Of a DNA stretch of 64,000 bases, positions 44,263-52,393 are shown piece after piece; the stretch's first letter is position 1, and each line of letters starts with the position of its first letter. Source of the DNA: Planctomycetota bacterium. GTDB lineage: Bacteria; Planctomycetota; Phycisphaerae; UBA1845; UTPLA1. A model generated the notes under the pieces. It did not search any database and was not told the DNA's origin. It saw only the letters and a program-made list of their open reading frames with translations. The stretch is taken from assembly GCA_016235815.1 (NCBI GenBank), contig JACRIM010000045.1, forward strand, positions 186,001 to 250,000, written 5' to 3'. The position numbers were made by a program, and so were the translations under genes.

Positions 44263-46014
44263 TCACATCGGAAGAAGGGCGATATCCTGAATGGCGTGTC
44301 CGTGGGCTCGCGCAACGGGAATCGTTGCCGTCGGCTCTTCAGGGACATCCGGCCGCCAGAGTACGAGCGAATCGCGAAGGTCATCCACCGCGACAATGAC
44401 ATCGTCCGCGCCGGCCGCCCAACGCAGCGGTTTCTTCCAGCGATACTCCGCATGATAGGATTCGCCGAGCACGCGAAGCGTCAGGTGCGTCCGCTTGTCG
44501 GCGCTCAGCAACCTCGGCGCGCCGCCGCCTGCAAGGCCTACCAGTGAATGCACTGCATCGCCGCCGGGCGATTGAAGCACGTTGGCAGTCTCCGTGTCGC
44601 GAAGGTCCCAATGCACGATCGCGCCGCTGTCGAGGCCCGCGTACACGTCGCGACCTTCGACGAAAAGCGAGTGAATGGTGGCATTCGCGTACAGCACGAT
44701 CGGGGCCTCCTCGGTGTCGGGCCGCCAACCGAGGACGCGCGAATCAACCGTGAACCAAAGGCGGCCGTCCCCGGATGGTTGCACATCGCGAACGGCCTTC
44801 GCCCCACGAGTCGATTCCGACAAGACCAATTGCGACGTTGTCGGCTCCGCGAGGCGCCAACGAATCAGCCCTGCTTCGGAGTGCGATGCATAAAGCGAAT
44901 CGCCAAGAATACACGCGGCATTAACGCCGCCGCGCAAAGTGCCCGGGGCCGTGAACGAATACGAAGTGGGCTCAGCGGAAACCTTGGGGTCTAGCACAAA
45001 TACGCCGTTGCGTGCGCCAACGAGTAAGACGCCCTGCTCCCCGCGTTGTCCGATGCGAATACTACGAAGTGGGCCGAGCGTCGACGGCAGCGAATCTCTG
45101 CGGGTCGGCTTTTCGCCACCATTGGGAGAGAACCAAAGCAACTCCTGCCCGGCCACAACGAGGATCGCCTCCGTGCGACATTGGTTTGCGCCGAGGCTCA
45201 TAAGCCCGCGATAGAGTTCCCCGCGACGCGACACGTCAAACGTGCGAATCAAGTCGATCACGCCTGCGCCGCCGGAGGATTTCGCGGTCTGCTGCGCGCG
45301 ATCAAGGATGGCGGCGAGGTCGTCAAGATGCTGCTTGCGGGCCTCGGCGGCGATGGTGCGAAGTTTCGATTCCTCCGTTACCCGCTCGGCACGGCGTGTC
45401 GCGGCTTGTTGATCGCGCTGGAAATCCGCGAACGCCGGCGATTGAAACGTCGCGCGAATGTCGCCCGCAAGCGTCAGGCCGGTTGAAAAGCCGATGGGCT
45501 GGAAGTGCTCGGCGAGGACGGCGTTGAACGATTGCTGCGTTGCAGTGGATGCAAGGGATGCGGCGTCATTTTGGTTTGCAAAGATGGCGAGTGCTTGACG
45601 GACCGCGGTCTCAACATGAGAACCAAGGGCCGTCGCGTCGACGCTGTTTCGGCTGCCGATAAACGATTTGCGAAACAGCTCCAGCTCGGTTCGCTCGGGA
45701 ACGATTTGCACGGACAGGTTCAGCGCGGCCTTGAATTCGAAACCATCGCGCGACGCGACGACCATGTCTCCAAAGCGGACCGGGATTGGCATGGATTTGA
45801 CGAAGAGCACTTCTCGAACCCCGCCGGAGTCGATGGACTGCCCCCCGCGGACAAAGGCCGGATGGCTCGCATCCCCCCACACCAGCGCAACGCATGACGG
45901 CGGGACGACGAACTGACGCGTGAGCAGCGAGAACAGATCAGCCGCCGGCACGAGCCGCGCGACGAGCGATTCATCGCGAGTGAAGGCGTCGAGATTAAAG
46001 GCGGTTGAGATCAT
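44263..46014 (-). CDS. SPFH/band-7-like domain fused to a beta-propeller
   Basis: The 583-residue protein begins with an SPFH-like region (about 30-215; VREVLFVKSMPIPVRFGDMV, ALNLSVQIVPERTELELFRK), a charged coil (about 215-260; FQRDQQAATRRAERVTEESK), and ends with a WD40-like propeller (about 290-575; VQPSGDGRLWFTVDSRVLGW, IHSLFVEGRDVYAGLDSGAI). No signal peptide or membrane helix is clear. It lies 74 bases downstream of the Vps4-like gene on the same strand and probably scaffolds or recruits that system to membranes; SPFH proteins assemble on membranes. The fold assignments are by eye. Confidence 0.7.
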   Translation of the reverse strand: MISTAFNLDAFTRDESLVARLVPAADLFSLLTRQFVVPPSCVALVWGDASHPAFVRGGQSIDSGGVREVLFVKSMPIPVRFGDMVVASRDGFEFKAALNLSVQIVPERTELELFRKSFIGSRNSVDATALGSHVETAVRQALAIFANQNDAASLASTATQQSFNAVLAEHFQPIGFSTGLTLAGDIRATFQSPAFADFQRDQQAATRRAERVTEESKLRTIAAEARKQHLDDLAAILDRAQQTAKSSGGAGVIDLIRTFDVSRRGELYRGLMSLGANQCRTEAILVVAGQELLWFSPNGGEKPTRRDSLPSTLGPLRSIRIGQRGEQGVLLVGARNGVFVLDPKVSAEPTSYSFTAPGTLRGGVNAACILGDSLYASHSEAGLIRWRLAEPTTSQLVLSESTRGAKAVRDVQPSGDGRLWFTVDSRVLGWRPDTEEAPIVLYANATIHSLFVEGRDVYAGLDSGAIVHWDLRDTETANVLQSPGGDAVHSLVGLAGGGAPRLLSADKRTHLTLRVLGESYHAEYRWKKPLRWAAGADDVIVAVDDLRDSLVLWRPDVPEEPTATIPVARAHGHAIQDIALLPM

Positions 46015-46034
46015 CCCCGGTTACCCGCGAATCG

Positions 46035-46085
46035 CACCGGCTGGAAACCGGCGCCACAATTCACTGGCTGGAAACCAGTGCCACA
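46035..46085. repeat. Two tandem 24-base palindromic repeat units
   Basis: CACCGGCTGGAAACCGG plus GCGCCACA (46035-46058) and CACTGGCTGGAAACCAG plus TGCCACA (46062-46085) are two versions of one unit with period 27. In each unit the outer arms pair (ACTGG with CCAGT; CCGG with CCGG) with compensating changes between copies, so a hairpin is kept. Intergenic repeats of this kind recur in planctomycete genomes as far as I recall. Confidence 0.7.
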
Positions 46086-46088
46086 TGC

Positions 46089-47207
46089 TTACGTTGCGTC
46101 CCTGAACTGCTCGAAACGCACCAAGTCCTTCTTCCTCACGGAGGGCTGCACGTCGGCAAGGGCCTCGGCGATGTCCTTCATCGAGATCGGCCGCGCCTCG
46201 TTGCCCCCGACTGCGTTCATGAAGGGGATCGTAGCCGCCCGCTCGGCGACCGACTTGATATCTGCACCGCTATAGCCCTCGGTGAGGCGAACGAGTTCCG
46301 CAAAATCAACATCCTCGGCCAGCGGCCGCTTGCCGAAGTAGATCTCCATGAGGCGGTGCCGTGCAGGCGGGTCGGGCAGCGGAACGTATACCTTCGCATC
46401 AAATCGCCCAGGCCGCATGACCGCGCTATCGAGCGCCCACGGCTCATTGGTCGCGCCGACGAACATTAGCGGCCGCGACTCACTGGTGCGGTCGAAGCCT
46501 TCCAGCTCCTGCAAAATCTGCGGCACCACGCGCGTCATCACACTGCTGTTGGAATCGCGCCTGCTTGGCACCAGTGCCTCGATTTCGTCAATGAAGATGA
46601 TGCTTTTGGCCTCGGCCTTGGCGGCGTCAAAAAGTTTCTTGATGTTCTGCTCGGCCTCGCCGACCCACTTGCTCAACACCTGCGCCGGGCTGATGACAAA
46701 CATGGTCGCCTCGATCTCGGCGGCGATGGCTTTGGCGATCATGGTTTTGCCGGTGCCGGGCGGGCCGTAAAGCAGCAGGCCGCCGCCGGTGGCGATCTTG
46801 TATTTGGCGGCAAGCTCCGGATGGCTGAAGGGGTAGATCATCTTCATCCGGATTTCCTGCTTCACGTCGTCGAGGCCGGCGATGTCATCGAACTTCACCC
46901 CGGGCTTCTCGCGCACGATCCAGTCGGAGGCATCAGCCCCGCTTTCTTCGCCGTCTTTGGTCGCCTGTCGACGGCCGGCCTTTTTGTCCGCGGCGCGGCT
47001 GTCGCATTGCTTGGCAAACTCGATGAGTTCAGCGGCCATGGCCTTCCGCCGCTGCCGACTTGCGGCGTCGGTCGTGTCACCGGCGATCTTGATCATCGCA
47101 TCGGCCGCCTGCATAAGAAACGGCTTGGCCTCGGCATAATTGCCGGCCTTGTACGCGGCGAGTCCGCGTTCTTTAAGGCGTTCGAAGGTGGGGAGTGAGA
47201 CGGACAT
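46089..47207 (-). CDS. Vps4-like AAA ATPase with N-terminal MIT domain
   Basis: The 372-residue protein has an MIT domain (about 5-75; LKERGLAAYKAGNYAEAKPF), a linker, and one AAA domain (about 105-335). Walker A GPPGTGKT is at 148-155, Walker B IIFIDEIEA at 203-211, sensor-1 GATNEP at 251-256 and the arginine-finger segment RPGRFD at 265-270. Pore loop 1 is SKWVGEAEQN (179-188), the KWxGE form of the Vps4/katanin/spastin clade. The C-terminus (ISMKDIAEALADVQPSVRKK, DLVRFEQF) matches the Vps4-clade end helix. The Vps4 beta-domain insert is lacking. It should pull ESCRT-III-like subunits, encoded at 52394-55240, out of membrane polymers. Confidence 0.92.
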   Translation of the reverse strand: MSVSLPTFERLKERGLAAYKAGNYAEAKPFLMQAADAMIKIAGDTTDAASRQRRKAMAAELIEFAKQCDSRAADKKAGRRQATKDGEESGADASDWIVREKPGVKFDDIAGLDDVKQEIRMKMIYPFSHPELAAKYKIATGGGLLLYGPPGTGKTMIAKAIAAEIEATMFVISPAQVLSKWVGEAEQNIKKLFDAAKAEAKSIIFIDEIEALVPSRRDSNSSVMTRVVPQILQELEGFDRTSESRPLMFVGATNEPWALDSAVMRPGRFDAKVYVPLPDPPARHRLMEIYFGKRPLAEDVDFAELVRLTEGYSGADIKSVAERAATIPFMNAVGGNEARPISMKDIAEALADVQPSVRKKDLVRFEQFRDAT

Positions 47208-47241
47208 GATAGGATACAGGAGTCGCCTTAGAGCCAGCGTT

Positions 47242-47868
47242 TTAAACTTGCCATGCCTTCGGTTCAGCGTCTGGATAACTTTTCTTGTATTCTGCTAACT
47301 CTTCATTGTTTAGCGGATACCACTCGTCGTACGGGTATCGCCGGAAAAATTCTGCGATACGCTCGCGAAAATGCTCATCAGCAAGTGGATTGAGTCGGCC
47401 TTTGCGAAGATGGCGTGAATCTTCGAGATCAGATCGTGGTACACGCAGAGTGACCGTAAAATCGACTGCCAGTTTGTCCTTGAATCCAATTTGTTCGTCT
47501 GGCGGAAGGTAAAACCATTTTAAGTTGAGCCTAGCCTGCTGGGTCAAAATACTAATCCAACTCTTAACGCTTTGAGTGTCTTTCGCCTTTCGTTCGACAT
47601 CCCGGAAATTCCGAACTTCACAAAGTGTTACGTCAGGATTATGGGAGGCGTCACAGTCCTGCGAGGCGACAATCGCAGTTACAGGGCGGACCGGCAGCAC
47701 TGCAGTAATAGGCAGGCCCGCCTGCACTATTAGATCCCAGTCTGTCTCTACATCATCATCATTTCCGGCGACGATGATCTTCCGCAGTGGGACGTCAACC
47801 CGCGGTAGGCCGACGAATATGTCACCTTGTCGTATAGCGGCTTCTAAAGGTGGAAATTCGTAAATCAC
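47242..47868 (-). CDS. Hypothetical protein, third gene of a low-GC accessory operon
   Basis: The 208-residue protein starts with GTG (GGAGGG upstream) overlapping the previous stop by four bases. It is soluble, with the words QGDIFVGLPRVDVPLRKIIV and VTAIVASQDCDASHNPDVTL near the middle. I do not recognise the family. It is coupled to a 127-residue protein and a TIGR04255 protein, and the base composition of the three genes is much more AT-rich than the flanks, so it is probably acquired. A phage-defence or immunity role is possible only from context. Confidence 0.7.
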   Translation of the reverse strand: MIYEFPPLEAAIRQGDIFVGLPRVDVPLRKIIVAGNDDDVETDWDLIVQAGLPITAVLPVRPVTAIVASQDCDASHNPDVTLCEVRNFRDVERKAKDTQSVKSWISILTQQARLNLKWFYLPPDEQIGFKDKLAVDFTVTLRVPRSDLEDSRHLRKGRLNPLADEHFRERIAEFFRRYPYDEWYPLNNEELAEYKKSYPDAEPKAWQV

Positions 47869-48248
47869 CCGCCCTCCTCCAAGTCGAATCCGAGGCGTGC
47901 AAGATTTTCGGCAGCCTGTAAACGCATTGATTCCATTCGTTGCAGGAAATCCATCGCCAACTGGCGCGCCTCCCGTCGAGAAACACGCCTGCGACCAACA
48001 GTATCAATGACCACAAATGCTGTCGGTTGGCTCTGTCGCCGTCGTTCAATCACCCACGGATCGCAGTCAACAGTCATGGGAGATAAAGCCATAGCAATGC
48101 CAAAACTAATCGGGCGTAGGAACCCTAGCGACAACTTTGAAGTCCTCAGTTGCTGGACAGGCTCTCGGACGGACCATGGTCCACTTGCTGTTTCGCCGAA
48201 TACTGCTGTCGCTTCCTCAAGCGTGGGCATTGTGAACGTGTTGTTCAT
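47865..48248 (-). CDS. Hypothetical protein, middle gene of the accessory operon
   Basis: The 127-residue protein has an AAGGAA site before its ATG and overlaps both neighbours (32 bases with the TIGR04255 gene, four with the next). The N-terminal part holds PTLEEATAVFGETASGPWSV; the C-terminal third is helical and basic. No family recognised. Tight coupling says that it acts with its neighbours. Confidence 0.68.
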   Translation of the reverse strand: MNNTFTMPTLEEATAVFGETASGPWSVREPVQQLRTSKLSLGFLRPISFGIAMALSPMTVDCDPWVIERRRQSQPTAFVVIDTVGRRRVSRREARQLAMDFLQRMESMRLQAAENLARLGFDLEEGG

Positions 48249-49023
48249 TCGTGAATTCCTTGTGCAGTTTTCCGTCGATCATTTTGAAGAACCAGTCATA
48301 TGCCAACGTGTGAGCCTGATCGAGCCAGCCTTCGAAGCTGTCAGACATATTTGGAAGATCATTTCCCGCAGACTTTACAGTTGTGTCCCAAATCAGCGCT
48401 AGCTTGTCAGATTTCCGCCCTGTAGCAATGCTCAGTTGAATAATTCCCTTGGGCTTCGTGGCTCGGTACCACTGCTGCAATTGAAAATGTCTAGGTAATG
48501 GCTCGACTTCCGTGTTCTGAAACAGGTTTGACGGTAGTGAGACTGACACTTTAAGGTTGTCCTTCAAGAACTCGGAGACAGAGTTCTTTTCGTAATCAAT
48601 TTCGATTGCATTAATATACCGCAAAGATAGACTCTCGACTCGCAACTCGCTTGGCTTGGGATGAGCGTCGTACAAATGATTCTTGGCCTTAACGACATGC
48701 CTTTGATAGCTGCTCCAAGTATATTCGGCTGTATCGTTGACCGTGCAAATGCCAGGCCCAAGTTGGATCAATGGCCATTTGCTTGCGCCAACCCTGAATC
48801 GATGCTGAACGACCTGCCCCGCGATTTCGTCAGGGATATTAGCAGCATCTAATTGCTCGTGTTCCGGGTACTCGGATTGTAAGCGGTCGAACAACCGTCC
48901 TAAGAGGAGGCGGTAGTGTGGATCGTATTCGATACCAGGTGCCTTCTTCGAGAGTTGCCACCGAATCTCAAATATCGCTTCGACAAGCGGTTTGTTTTTT
49001 AGTTCACGAGAATTCATTTCCAA
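48217..49023 (-). CDS. TIGR04255 family protein
   Basis: The 268-residue protein begins with NKPLVEAIFEIRWQL, the hallmark opening of the TIGR04255 family, and continues with WPLIQLGPGICTVNDT and LSLRYINAIEI, also typical. Function is not established; such genes are sporadic and often occur with small partner genes in accessory or defence-like islands. It is the first gene of the three-gene operon; the region is AT-rich (24 G/C in 60 bases at 48541-48600, against 39 in 60 at 43081-43140). Confidence 0.82.
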   Translation of the reverse strand: MEMNSRELKNKPLVEAIFEIRWQLSKKAPGIEYDPHYRLLLGRLFDRLQSEYPEHEQLDAANIPDEIAGQVVQHRFRVGASKWPLIQLGPGICTVNDTAEYTWSSYQRHVVKAKNHLYDAHPKPSELRVESLSLRYINAIEIDYEKNSVSEFLKDNLKVSVSLPSNLFQNTEVEPLPRHFQLQQWYRATKPKGIIQLSIATGRKSDKLALIWDTTVKSAGNDLPNMSDSFEGWLDQAHTLAYDWFFKMIDGKLHKEFTNEQHVHNAHA

Positions 49024-49138
49024 TTCCCTGTCACGTTAATCATGTGAAATATTAATCGCCATTTGATCTTAGAGCAGCGACTGAACCAGCTTCAAGGCAA
49101 ATGGCAGCATATGAGCGGGCTCATTGTAACGCTTTCTT

Positions 49139-49228
49139 CTACTTCGCTTCCTTCTGCCCCGCATTCTTCACCGCGTTCAATTCCACACTCAGCGAATCCG
49201 GTTCGTATACGTCCTTCGCGTGCTCAGC
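49139..49228 (-). pseudogene. Decayed copy of an ESCRT-III-like C-terminus with MIM1-like motif
   Basis: Read on the minus strand from 49228 to the TAG at 49139-49141, the codons give AEHAKDVYEPDSLSVELNAV then KNAGQKEAK. The intact protein encoded at 52394-53002 ends AEHAKDMDELDSLRAELNAV, KNAGQKESK: 23 of 29 residues are the same. An in-frame TAG lies immediately upstream (49229-49231) and no body of the gene remains. It is a duplication remnant sitting between the Vps4 side and the ESCRT-III side of the split locus. Confidence 0.8.
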
Positions 49229-49257
49229 CTACAGTACGATGAAGGTCTTGGGGTAGC

Positions 49258-49590
49258 CTATCTCGTTCGTCGCTTGCGATTTTGTCCCCGTCGTTCCCGG
49301 TCCAACTTCTGCGCGGTACTCATGTCATAATATCGCTCGCCGCAATTCGAGCACACATCGGCGGGAACTGGCGAGGATGTTCGCCCGTTTCGGAACTGCA
49401 CCGTCACAAGTCGACGGGAGACGCGTTTCGATCCGCACATGACGCACTCGGCCAGCGAATCCGTCGTCGGCTTATGGGGAGTCGATCTTCGACGAGATAA
49501 TGACGTAGTAGACTTGCTCGCCGTGGTCCCAACCGAAGCGGCCTTTCGTGTAGATCGGCTCAGTATTTGTTCTTTCCTCATAGCCACCAC
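49258..49590 (-). CDS. YgiT-type zinc-finger (MqsA-like antitoxin) protein
   Basis: The 110-residue reading contains the YgiT zinc finger: ECVMCGSKRVSRR, then a CSNCGERYYD motif 30 residues on. The 45 residues before it are Ser/Thr/Arg-rich and unlike the family, and the start (GTG 49590 or ATG 49581) is uncertain. In another frame of the same strand the bases around 49490-49570 read EPIYTKGRFGWDHGEQVYYV, which looks like real protein, so the 5' part may be a decayed gene. No MqsR-like toxin follows. Confidence 0.55.
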   Translation of the reverse strand: MVAMRKEQILSRSTRKAASVGTTASKSTTSLSRRRSTPHKPTTDSLAECVMCGSKRVSRRLVTVQFRNGRTSSPVPADVCSNCGERYYDMSTAQKLDRERRGQNRKRRTR

Positions 49591-49595
49591 TGCAC

Positions 49596-49949
49596 CTATT
49601 CCGATTCGCGTGACACTCGTATTCGTTCGCCACGGATGGTGATCATCGCGCCGGCAGCCAGTGCTACTGAATAATCTCTCAACAAGGTACTCACCAAGGC
49701 TATGCGCTTTACCGTCGATACATCGGGCATTCGGATGATTCCCGCATGGGGCTGGTTTTGGACATAGACGATTGCTCCGAAGTCTTTATCAATCGTGATG
49801 AGTATTCGCCCCTGGTCGTGGGCTGTTTGTAAAAGTGACTCGTCGCCGGGATCAGGGCCAAGTTCCGGGGCATAAAGTGCGTCATGGCCTTGTCCCTTCA
49901 GCCACTCGCAGACTTGCGCCCCGATGCATCGGTCAATCAGGAACTTCAT
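49596..49949 (-). CDS. DUF5615 PIN-like toxin
   Basis: The 117-residue protein shows the DUF5615 (Mut7-C/PIN-like) pattern: MKFLIDRCIGAQVCEWLKGQ, the DALYAPELG segment and ILITIDKDFGAIVYV with acidic residues for metal binding. It should be an RNase toxin. The start overlaps the stop of the DUF433 gene (ATGA), the usual antitoxin-toxin order for this pair. Confidence 0.85.
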   Translation of the reverse strand: MKFLIDRCIGAQVCEWLKGQGHDALYAPELGPDPGDESLLQTAHDQGRILITIDKDFGAIVYVQNQPHAGIIRMPDVSTVKRIALVSTLLRDYSVALAAGAMITIRGERIRVSRESE

Positions 49950-50191
49950 GCGGAAACCTTCACGCGATCGAGCGAGTCATTCGCGATCACCGCGTGGGCG
50001 TATGCAAGACAGGCCTGAATGTCAGCGGCCTCAAGTCCCGGGTAGTCGGCCAGCAGCGATTCCGCGGTCTCTCCCTGTGCGAGAAGGCTCAGAATCAACT
50101 CCACCGAAATGCGCATGTCGCGAATAATGGGCTTGCCGCCAAACACGTCCGCCCTTGAGGTGATTCGGCTTAGCAGATCATTTTGTACCAT
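49946..50191 (-). CDS. DUF433 antitoxin
   Basis: The 81-residue protein has the DUF433 helix-turn-helix pattern: GGKPIIRDMRISVELILSLL, GETAESLLADYPGLEAADIQ and ACLAYAHAVI. DUF433 proteins neutralise DUF5615-type toxins and probably repress their own promoter. AAGGAG stands eight bases before the ATG. First gene of the toxin-antitoxin pair. Confidence 0.88.
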   Translation of the reverse strand: MVQNDLLSRITSRADVFGGKPIIRDMRISVELILSLLAQGETAESLLADYPGLEAADIQACLAYAHAVIANDSLDRVKVSA

Positions 50192-50213
50192 AACTCGAAC
50201 TCCTTAAAGCGCA

Positions 50214-50219
50214 ATTATA
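50214..50219 (-). promoter_or_regulatory. Consensus -10 element for the toxin-antitoxin pair
   Basis: The minus strand reads TATAAT here, about 23 bases before the DUF433 start codon, with no good -35 at the usual distance. The 214 bases from 50192 to 50405 have no gene. Confidence 0.35.
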
Positions 50220-50405
50220 ACGAGTCGGTTGGCCGCTTGGTCCCACGAAACGCATCCAACTTTCACGTCCCTGACACATTATACACAACGGATAACGTCG
50301 ATTTCCCTGCCCTCGCCGCGGACGATGGCGGACAGAGAGACGTCCAACCCAAAACGGGCACGGCTGAGTCATGCAACGCGATCAAATCCTCTTTCCTTTT
50401 CTTCA

Positions 50406-52325
50406 TTACTCCCCCCGCTTCTTCTCAAACGTCTTCAACTCTCTCATCACCCCCAGCAATTCCTGTTTGTGCTCATCAAAAAATGCATCCGGGTTCGGCA
50501 GTTCCACGTCGTCCTTGGTCGTAATCCGTGGCGGGTCGAATCCATACGAGCGGACGGAGAAGACGACCTTGTAATCGGGCGTCACGTACGCCACATGGCT
50601 CCAGTCGGCCAGTATCGTCATCGTCCGAGTCGAATTGCCGTAGAGATCGATGCCGCAGGAATGATCGGCGGGCGGGTTGGTGACACCGAGCAGAGGCATC
50701 ACCGTCGCGGGCATGTCCAGGTGGCTGGTGATCGTGTCAATGGCCCGTGGGCTTTTTCCGGGAACCCAAAGCACAAAGGGCGAGCGCGTCTGCTCTTCGC
50801 TGAAGGTGGAGTTGTGGCCCCAGCGGCCCTTCTCCATGAATTCCTCGCCATGATCGCCGGTGACCATGACGATGGTGGAGTCCATCAATCCCTGCTTCTC
50901 CAGATGATCGAGCACCCGCTTGACCTGCATGTCCATGTGATGGCAGGCGTTGATGTAGCGATTCTTGATCAGGCCGATCTCGCGGTCGAGGTCCATCGTC
51001 GCATAATTCAGGTCCTTGGCGTATGGCTCGACAATCACCGCATCCGGCGGGAAATGATAATTCGCGTGCGGCGACTCAAAAAACATAAAGGTCATAAACG
51101 GCAGCGCCGGATCGCGCTTATCGATACTTTCAAGCAATGCGGTGATCTGATTCTGATCACAACGCCACTGCGGCAGGCTGTTGCGCTCGTGCAGCCGCTT
51201 GGGGTCGATCTTCGAGAAAATCGTCTGGTCGAACTCGGGATACGAAAAGCCGGCGCTGGTGAAGAGTTCCATCTGGTATTTTTGTTCGAGCAGCACGTCA
51301 ATCAAGACCGCGCCCCGGTTCTCGCCCAGGCAGGTGAACCAATAGGAACCGTAGATTCCGGAGAACAACGAGAACATGGCCATGCGCGTGCCGTTGCCGC
51401 CGCTGTAATGCTGGCGGCACCAAAGTGATTTCTGCGCAAGGGCCCATGTCGACGGCATGATCGTCTCCGAGAGCATGTCCCAGCGAAGCGACTCGCCTAT
51501 AAGAAAGACGATGTTCAGCGGCTTTTCCGGCGGCGTAATCTGAATGGGTTTAAGCGGATAGACCAGCGTGCTGGCCTCAAGGTCGACGGTCATGCACGCC
51601 GAACGGGAAACATCCATGCCCATCTTCTCGGCGAGGGTCGTGAATGTGATCGGGACATACAGCGGTATGACATTCGAAGCGAAAAGGATCGGCGTATAAC
51701 CGCGAATAAAGCTCACACCATACGCCACCTGTCCGAACAGGCCGAACACGAGCAAAGCCGCAATCCCGCTCACCAACATGCGACGCCGGAGCAAAAGGGA
51801 AAGCCGAAAGCGAATTCGAGGAGCATAAAAAAGCACGGCTAGCATTCCCGCCTGCATGGCAACGAGGCCCAGGATAATCAGGATGAATGTGAACGTCGTC
51901 GGGGCGCTGCTTCCAAGAGACTCGATTCCGCCGCGCGTAAACACCAGGTTTAAGACAAATCCATTGAGGTGAAATCCGTAGAGGTGAAAGATAAATCGAT
52001 CGGCATAAAGCCCCACTTGCAGCGCCGATGCCAGAAGGACGGATAAGGCACAAAAAGCAATCGTGCATGAGGTTCGGTTTCGATCGGAGAATGAGCCGGG
52101 TCTCCTGCGGGAAACCAGCAGCAACGATGCGATCCACAGAAGCAACGCGACCGGGACAAGATAGGCCGCCCCGTATGCCATGAGCGATGCGCCGACGAAC
52201 AGCTTCGTCACCCAATGGGAATAATTGACATCGCGAAGATAACCAAACATGTTGACCAATAGCGCGACATAGGTCAGCAGCAGGTACGTACTAAGAAAGT
52301 GTTTAACCGAACGAACGTCGCGCAT
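50406..52325 (-). CDS. YejM/PbgA-like membrane-anchored sulfatase-fold protein
   Basis: The 639-residue protein has five membrane helices (about 8-230) and an alkaline-phosphatase/sulfatase-fold domain (about 270-620) outside. Domain words: NIVFLIGESLRWDMLSETIM, SGGNGTRMAMFSLFSGIYGS, the metal-ligand motif TGDHGEEFMEKGRWGHNSTF, and TITSHLDMPATVMPLLG. The N-terminal helices plus sulfatase domain resemble YejM/PbgA and lipid phosphoethanolamine or phosphoglycerol transferases. An envelope-lipid role is likely. It sits 68 bases downstream of an ESCRT-III-like gene on the same strand, so it may belong to that locus or to the insert. Confidence 0.83.
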   Translation of the reverse strand: MRDVRSVKHFLSTYLLLTYVALLVNMFGYLRDVNYSHWVTKLFVGASLMAYGAAYLVPVALLLWIASLLLVSRRRPGSFSDRNRTSCTIAFCALSVLLASALQVGLYADRFIFHLYGFHLNGFVLNLVFTRGGIESLGSSAPTTFTFILIILGLVAMQAGMLAVLFYAPRIRFRLSLLLRRRMLVSGIAALLVFGLFGQVAYGVSFIRGYTPILFASNVIPLYVPITFTTLAEKMGMDVSRSACMTVDLEASTLVYPLKPIQITPPEKPLNIVFLIGESLRWDMLSETIMPSTWALAQKSLWCRQHYSGGNGTRMAMFSLFSGIYGSYWFTCLGENRGAVLIDVLLEQKYQMELFTSAGFSYPEFDQTIFSKIDPKRLHERNSLPQWRCDQNQITALLESIDKRDPALPFMTFMFFESPHANYHFPPDAVIVEPYAKDLNYATMDLDREIGLIKNRYINACHHMDMQVKRVLDHLEKQGLMDSTIVMVTGDHGEEFMEKGRWGHNSTFSEEQTRSPFVLWVPGKSPRAIDTITSHLDMPATVMPLLGVTNPPADHSCGIDLYGNSTRTMTILADWSHVAYVTPDYKVVFSVRSYGFDPPRITTKDDVELPNPDAFFDEHKQELLGVMRELKTFEKKRGE

Positions 52326-52393
52326 GGCGTCTCATTCTTCCCGATGGGAACAACCTGATGGCAATGACAAGACGAGTCGCCTTGCCCTTGAGA

